Positions 58,723 through 64,000 of a DNA stretch of 64,000 bases are shown here, piece by piece (positions within the stretch are counted from its first letter, which is position 1; every line of letters begins with the position of its first letter). The notes beneath the pieces are model-generated. The model was not told the DNA's origin. It searched no databases and saw nothing but the letters and a program-made list of their open reading frames with translations. Position numbers and translations under genes: made by a program. Source of the stretch: Symbiodinium natans (lineage: Eukaryota > Sar > Dinophyceae > Suessiales > Symbiodiniaceae); contig CAJNDS010000113.1 of the NCBI GenBank assembly GCA_905221605.1, positions 574,674 to 638,673 on the forward strand. Direction: 5' to 3'.

Positions 58723-59281
58723 GCCCTAAACCCTAAATCCTAAACCCTAAACCCTAAACCCTAAACCCCAAACCCTAGAATACGCCGCAAACCGTAAACC
58801 CCCCTTGCTTGCCATGTCTTGGCCCCAAATCGATTGCAGGATTTAACCCTTATAACCCTAAACCCCAACCCTAAACCCTAAACCCTAAACCCTAAACCCT
58901 AAACCCTAAACCCTAAACCCTAAACCCTAAACCCTAAACCCTAAACCCTAAACCCTAAACCCCAATTGCTTGGAGCTACTACAGTGGCCGGGTTCCACAA
59001 TCGGCATGCGAGCCCCTAAACCCCATGTTTTGCACCAGGGCTCCCCAAACCCTTTGCTTTTGCATCTGGGCTTGCAGCCCTAGCCCTAAACCCTAAACCC
59101 TATATCCTAAACCCCAAACCCCAAACCCTAAACCCTAAGCCTTAGACCCACATATTGAACCCAGACTCCTGAAGTCAGCTGGGAAAGGCCTTCGACAAAC
59201 TTGCTAGCAAGGCATGCCACGAAACCGGCCGAGACGAGATCACAGGGCCATGAAGGATACCTTAGCCTCTGATCAGGATTC

Positions 59282-59428
59282 ATACTTGGAGGTTCATGGC
59301 ACTTATTAACCAGTTATAACTGTACTTATAACCCACTTATAAGCAGCCTAAGTGCCCCAATATGGCTATACGTACAGTTATAAGTACAGTTATAATTGGT
59401 TAATAAGTCCCATGAACCTCCAAGTAAG
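59282..59428. mobile_element. Family J element, best-preserved copy
   Basis: About 147 bases. CTTGGAGGTTCATGGCACTT at the left is matched as an inverted repeat at the right, and the homology extends inward through TTAACCAGTTATAACTGTAC. No transposase ORF. Whether this copy is an intron is unknown. Confidence 0.85.
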
Positions 59429-59902
59429 GGGATCAACGCGCCTAAACCCTAAACCCTAAACCCTAAACCCTAAACCCTAAACCCTAAACCACCCTAAACC
59501 AGGGCATGCATTTTTTGTCTTGAACATGGCGCTGTCAGCGTTGGTGCGGCTCAAGAGGCCCTAGCTCGCAACATAAACCCTAAACCCTAAACCCTAAACC
59601 CTAAACCCTAAACCCTAAACCCTAAACCCTAAACCCTAAACCCTAAACCCTAAACCCTAAACCCTAAACCCTACTCCTGCTGCAGCCTGGGGTAGCGTCA
59701 GTCTAAAGACAGGCTGCGCAGGCCTCATTGGTAGCAAACTACGTACATACGGCAAGAAGTCAAGAAGATAATACCTACATCGATGAAACTGGCCAAGCAT
59801 TGGCTTTCTTAAAGAGCTGACTCTTTCATTGTTCCTCGCAAAACTGGTCTCAAGGAGGAAGTCTGGACGATACCATAGCACACAGTTGCCGAGGATTTGC
59901 AT

Positions 59903-60970
59903 CTAGGCTGCAAGAGGACCCCATGTATAGAGCTCGTATCCCATGACCTTGAATACTTTCAGTGCAGGGGTCAGCAATCGCGGGGCTATCGGGTAACCCC
60001 CTCCCAAAGTGCCACTGGAGAAAAGGTTCGAAGCCACCGCCAACTTGCCAAAGACGCTTCTAGCAAATTTCGGGTCGCACTGAAGGACACAAGGGCTCCT
60101 GGACAGCAAGTCCAGGCGTTCAGGAATGGGATTGACCTGGCTGTCGCACATGTCTTTCAGAAGGAAATCTGCAACAGGACATAGCAATCGGCTCACGGCC
60201 ATGAAGGCGTCTGAAGCACTTACCAAGTCACAGTGGTGAGCTTCAGCCCATTTCTCATATGGAACTGTGGGGAGGAACATGTCCAACATCTGGAAGAACT
60301 CCGGCATTCCCAGAAGCTGCTCCACAGCATGGGTGTCAAGAAGTTCAGCATATATCTTGTAAAAGTGGCTACAGGGCTCAGCAGGCACTGCCTTCGATCG
60401 TTGCTTGTGCAGGGTTTGCAGTGCCTGCTGAAACCTTCTGCATGTGTTTTCTTGAAAGTCTGAGCGGCCCAGCTGCAACCATCCGCCACAGTCACAACTC
60501 TTGGGAGGAACCGGCCCATATTCGGAGTTCTCAATAAACGCAAACTTGCCTCGCTGCACGAGCGGGGCTTTTGACACATTTGGGATGTGAAGAAATCCTC
60601 TGAATGTCTTTCGGCACGTCGTGCACGAAACACTGATGGTGTTTTTGAACTCATTCGACTCCAGCCAAACATGGCTATGCGGCAAGAGCTCATACCGTGG
60701 TTCATTCCACCACATGCAGTCTTCCGATTGTGCGCTCGTCCCATCTGGCACGCCATCCGTCGTCGACCGTGTTGTCAGCCATGTTGCCAGCTTGTCTGTG
60801 ACACTGCTGCAATCCTGTTCCGTGATGGCTTCGCCGCAGAACGGACACGCGTCCTGCACGCAACTGCGGCAGAGCACCACACGGTCGGGTCCTCGACCAA
60901 CAGGCCCAGGGCAAGATTCTCCATGCTTGAAGTAGAACTCAGCTGACCACGTAGAGCTGCCTTGCGCCAT
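59903..60970 (-). CDS. Uninterrupted Cys-rich ORF, 355 codons, unrecognised
   Basis: Start chosen at MAQGSSTWSAEF (60970); the frame is open upstream to 61048. Near the N-terminus are CRSCVQDACPFCGE, then CTTCRKTF and CDCGGW, which look like zinc ligands. The C-terminal part is helical (AVEQLLGMPEFFQMLDMFLP). I do not recognise the family. It is the only long gene in the window with neither an introner nor a telomeric tract inside it, which would fit a recent retrocopy. After the TAG at 59903 the same frame stays open for 81 more codons (to 59657). Confidence 0.75.
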   Translation of the reverse strand: MAQGSSTWSAEFYFKHGESCPGPVGRGPDRVVLCRSCVQDACPFCGEAITEQDCSSVTDKLATWLTTRSTTDGVPDGTSAQSEDCMWWNEPRYELLPHSHVWLESNEFKNTISVSCTTCRKTFRGFLHIPNVSKAPLVQRGKFAFIENSEYGPVPPKSCDCGGWLQLGRSDFQENTCRRFQQALQTLHKQRSKAVPAEPCSHFYKIYAELLDTHAVEQLLGMPEFFQMLDMFLPTVPYEKWAEAHHCDLVSASDAFMAVSRLLCPVADFLLKDMCDSQVNPIPERLDLLSRSPCVLQCDPKFARSVFGKLAVASNLFSSGTLGGGYPIAPRLLTPALKVFKVMGYELYTWGPLAA

Positions 60971-61129
60971 CGCGAGATGATATCTTAAAATGCTGCAAGA
61001 CCTCAGCCCAAAACATACTGAGGCAGAGGAACATCTGAATCTGGACAACCCTTAGACCCCAATCCCTAAACGGGTGGGCACTCTCCTGAACACCTCAACC
61101 TCCCGTTTTGGGTACACTGAAGAAGCCAT

Positions 61130-61240
61130 GGCACGTAGATCTTGAAGACCACTTTGGATCCTCACGGCCGAAGACGATACCCCGAACCCTGAGAACAGTA
61201 ATGCTTGCTGCTGAAGTTGCCTTGGGTATCAGAACCAAAG
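61130..61240 (-). CDS. Candidate exon upstream of the Cys-rich ORF
   Basis: Minus frame LVLIPKATSAASITVLRVRG then IVFGREDPKWSSRSTCHGFF. It may be an earlier exon of the gene at 59903-60970, but no join was established. Confidence 0.3.
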
Positions 61241-61312
61241 CCCTGTTTAGGGTTTAGGGTTTAGGGTTTAGGGTTTAGGGTTTAGGGTTTAGGGTTTAGG
61301 GTGCCTAAAGCA

Positions 61313-62145
61313 TAGAGAGCTCTTCCTAAGCGGGCAATGAAGCCTTGGAAGGCTGGGCAACACCTTTGCTGTCCTGAAGTCTACCTAAGGAAGCTGGCCG
61401 AACTCCCGTCAGGGTTCAGGGCTTGCGGGCGCCGCCCCACCCCAAAGCCTGACCTGCAACCCTTTGGCCGCTAGGGTTGGGGCTAGAGGCTGGGGTTCAG
61501 GGTTTAGGGTTTAGGGTTTAGGGTTTAGGGTTTAGGGTTTAGGGTTTAGGGTTTAGGGATTAGGGTTTAGGGTTTAGGGTTGAAGCCCACAACTCCTGCA
61601 ACCCCCGAAGCTCTCACAGACCGAGCCTTCTACGCGCCCCAAAATCTCAAAAGTCCTCGGCAGATCGGCGTCGCCGCATCCAGGTCGCTTCGGCCTAGGT
61701 TTAGGGTTTAGGGTTTAGGGTTTAGGGTTTAGGGTTTAGGGTTTAGGGTTTAGGGTTTAGGGTTTAGGGTAAGCCCTCATCAATAAGGCACCGGGTGCCA
61801 CCGGGTGCTTGTTTCCTGAACTCCAAAGGTCCCCGAAAAAGGAAACCCAATCCTGAGCACATGAATTCAGGGCGAGAGCTTAGGGTTTGGAGGTTTAGGG
61901 TTTGGGGTTTAGGGTAGTAGACGAACTAGGCAAAACCTAAACCCGAATCCTGCACCCGCTCAACACCACCACTAAGGGAAAACCCTTCTGCTGGGACTGC
62001 TGGGACTCCTGCCAAGTCAACCCCGGAATCAGGCAAGACCTGAAACCCTAAACCCGAAACCCGCAACTGCCAGCAGAACACTGGGTTTCCCGCCTCTGGG
62101 CCAGAGGCCCTCCAGGTATACATGGGCTTGCCCCCAGATCACCCC
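61313..62145 (+). CDS. Plus-strand exon islands, unrecognised
   Basis: 61313-61413 (RAMKPWKAGQHLCCPEVYLR), 61579-61697 (KPTTPATPEALTDRAFYAPQ), 61768-61881 (RHRVPPGACFLNSKGPRKRK) and 62060-62145 (RNCQQNTGFPASGPEALQVY). Same strand and evenly spaced between TTTAGGG tracts. Confidence 0.38.
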
Positions 62146-62289
62146 TAAACCCTCAACCCTAATTAAACCCTCAACTTTAAACTATATCTTAATGTGTTAC
62201 AAAAGTCGCCATCCATGCACCCTCAGTAAATGGTACTGCGGTGAAGGCAGTGAGGTGTGCGCGATGTAGGGTCAAGGGTTTACAGGGTG

Positions 62290-62445
62290 TAGGAGCATAC
62301 GCCTGATCATATACTGACGAGGGGTATTGGGCTCTCTGGCAAGATTCGATGTCTGCGCGCTTGCAGCCAAATTGCGCACATAAATGAGCTCCTCCCGTTG
62401 CTCCTGCTGCAGGAGCCCGTCCGCCCCGAGGCTTGGAGGATCCTA
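62290..62445 (-). CDS. Candidate exon, strand ambiguous
   Basis: Minus frame LLQQEQREELIYVRNLAASA then QTSNLAREPNTPRQYMIR is open for over 45 codons. The plus strand is also open in part. Confidence 0.35.
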
Positions 62446-63125
62446 AACCCTAAACCCGAAACCCTAAACCCTAACCCTAAACCCCCAAGTAGCCCAAAAC
62501 CAAGGCAGGCCCCAGGGCCCCAGGGCCCGACCCTGTTTCTGTTTAAGACCTACACAGACGTGCGCAAGAGCGCGGGTTTAGGGTTTAGGGTTTAGGGTTT
62601 AGGGTTTAGGGCTCAGGGTTTAGAACTTTTCTCTGGGTAGGGCGTATAACAAAGTGGCACCCTGCTGCGCTTGTGAAACCTGGTTGGCCTCCAGCCATCT
62701 CCGAAACAAAATGCATCAAAATGACATGTCTCACGTCGTGGGGGGGGGGGGGTAGGTACCTAGGGAGCCCTAAACCCTAAACCCTAAAACCCTAAACCCT
62801 ATAAACCCTAAACCCTAAACCCTAAACCGAGCCTTAGGGGAGCTTCGGGAGTCTTCGGGAGTAGTGGAGAGTATTAGGGAACCTTGGGATACATACCCCC
62901 CTTGAACCCCCCCTCCCAAAAACCTTGACAACTTCCCCAGCCCCCAGACCCCAGACCCTCTGAACCCTCTAAACCCTCTAAGCCCGAAACCCCCCAGCCC
63001 CCCAAACCCCCGAAACCCTACACCCCAACCCCCCAACCCTAAACCCCAAATTAAACCCTAAACCCTAAACCCTAGACCCTAGACCCTAGACCCTAAACCC
63101 CTAAAACCCTAAAACCCTAAACCCT

Positions 63126-63241
63126 CCACTTGCGCTCTGTAGCTCCTCCTCCGCCGTCGCCGCGCCGGCGCGGGCGGCAGCGGCATGGGCCTGGCGAGTC
63201 CATTTTTGCAAAGCTTCATCCCCTGGCACTTGTGGGTACAA
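63126..63241 (-). CDS. Candidate exon, Ala/Glu-rich
   Basis: Minus frame LYPQVPGDEALQKWTRQAHA then AAARAGAATAEEELQSAS. Another minus island at 63858-63928 reads EKAPLVNGTPVHNVLQKGES. Confidence 0.42.
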
Positions 63242-64000
63242 GGTTTAGAACTTAGGGTTTAGGGTTTAGGGTTCAGGGTTTAGGGTTTAGGGTTTATGGG
63301 TAAGGGCTTAGGACTATAGGGTTTAGGGTTTAGGGTTCCCCCTGTTTTCTCCGGACACTTGTGGGTAACAGGGTTTAGGGTTTAGGGCTAGGGTTTAGGG
63401 TTTAGGATTTAGGGTTTAGGGGTTAAATTTCGGGCTTAAGGGCTCAGGGTGTAAGGTCAATCGGGTTTAAGATCTAAGCGTTTAGGGCTTACAAGGTGGG
63501 GACCCCTTACTATACTAGCTATGGTTAAGGGACTTAGTACCCCAATTCAGACCCTTAGAACTCTGCTAGTAGCTGGGGGGGGTGGGGGGGGGGGGGTGGC
63601 GGCCTATTATACCCTCTAACGCCTGAACAAAGCCTTTTTCTAGGGTTGATTATGGGGATCATCGGGCCTTTTATACCCTCTAACGCCTTAAAAAGGCCCT
63701 TTATAGAGTTGATAGGCTGCCCTGAAGGCATGGACCTAAGCTGGAATTGCGGTGATGGGGAGTTGGGGTTAAGGGTTTAGGGCTTAGGGCTTAGGGTTAA
63801 GGGTTTAGGGGCCCTAAGCCCGAAACCCTAAACCCTAAACCGTGAAACCCTGAACCGCAGCTTAGGCAGACTCCCCCTTCTGAAGGACATTGTGAACAGG
63901 GGTCCCGTTGACCAACGGTGCCTTTTCAGGGCTTCAGGGGTTTTGGGGGGTTTGAGGGGTGTTAGGGGCTTAAGGGGTTTAAGGGGTTAGGTTTTTGGGG

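Noticed and set aside
60220-60946. Several ORFs of 70-178 codons on both strands
   Set aside because: Shadows of the 355-codon Cys-rich ORF.

Overview
The window looks like nuclear DNA of a dinoflagellate. This is an inference from four things in the sequence: TTTAGGG-type repeats everywhere, genes cut into tiny exons, introns that start GC or GA as often as GT and end AG|G, and a family of ubiquitin-like/RCC1-repeat proteins typical of these algae. No ribosomal RNA, tRNA, CRISPR array or bacterial operon was recognised.

Three spliced genes could be rebuilt in frame, all on the minus strand. (1) Diaminopimelate decarboxylase (lysA): about 20 exons spread over 23 kb (38559 down to about 15412). 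(2) A 607-residue protein with AP2-like DNA-binding repeats: 16 exons, 31551 down to 27371, lying entirely inside one lysA intron on the same strand. (3) A 479-residue protein with an N-terminal ubiquitin-like domain and ten RCC1-like repeats: six exons, 50360 down to 48224. Two further coding regions are clear: an uninterrupted 355-codon Cys-rich ORF (60970 to 59903) and a trypsin-like serine protease exon with GDSGSP (6014 to 5688). Many other 60-150 base islands between repeat tracts read as exons, but without homology their strand is often ambiguous. They are listed with low confidence.

Layout: 1-5.7 kb, repeat tracts with scattered exon islands; 5.7-10 kb, mainly minus-strand exons (protease, a possible ADP-ribosyltransferase piece); 10.4-14 kb, plus-strand islands and the longest telomeric tract; 15.4-38.6 kb, lysA with the nested AP2 gene; 40-47.6 kb, minus-strand exons of unrecognised genes; 48.2-50.4 kb, Ubl-RCC1; 51-59 kb, mixed islands; 59.9-61.2 kb, the intact Cys-rich ORF; 61.3-64 kb, mixed islands.

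The unusual content is in the introns. At least ten unrelated families of 90-200 base inverted-repeat elements occur. In the rebuilt genes they are the introns: each copy sits between short direct repeats of the form GNNN, the left copy supplies the splice donor (GT, GC or GA) and the element end supplies the AG acceptor. These are introner elements. On top of this, short TTTAGGG/CCCTAAA tracts have been inserted throughout, several with 9-20 base target duplications, some inside introners and at least one apparently acting as a 48-base intron.
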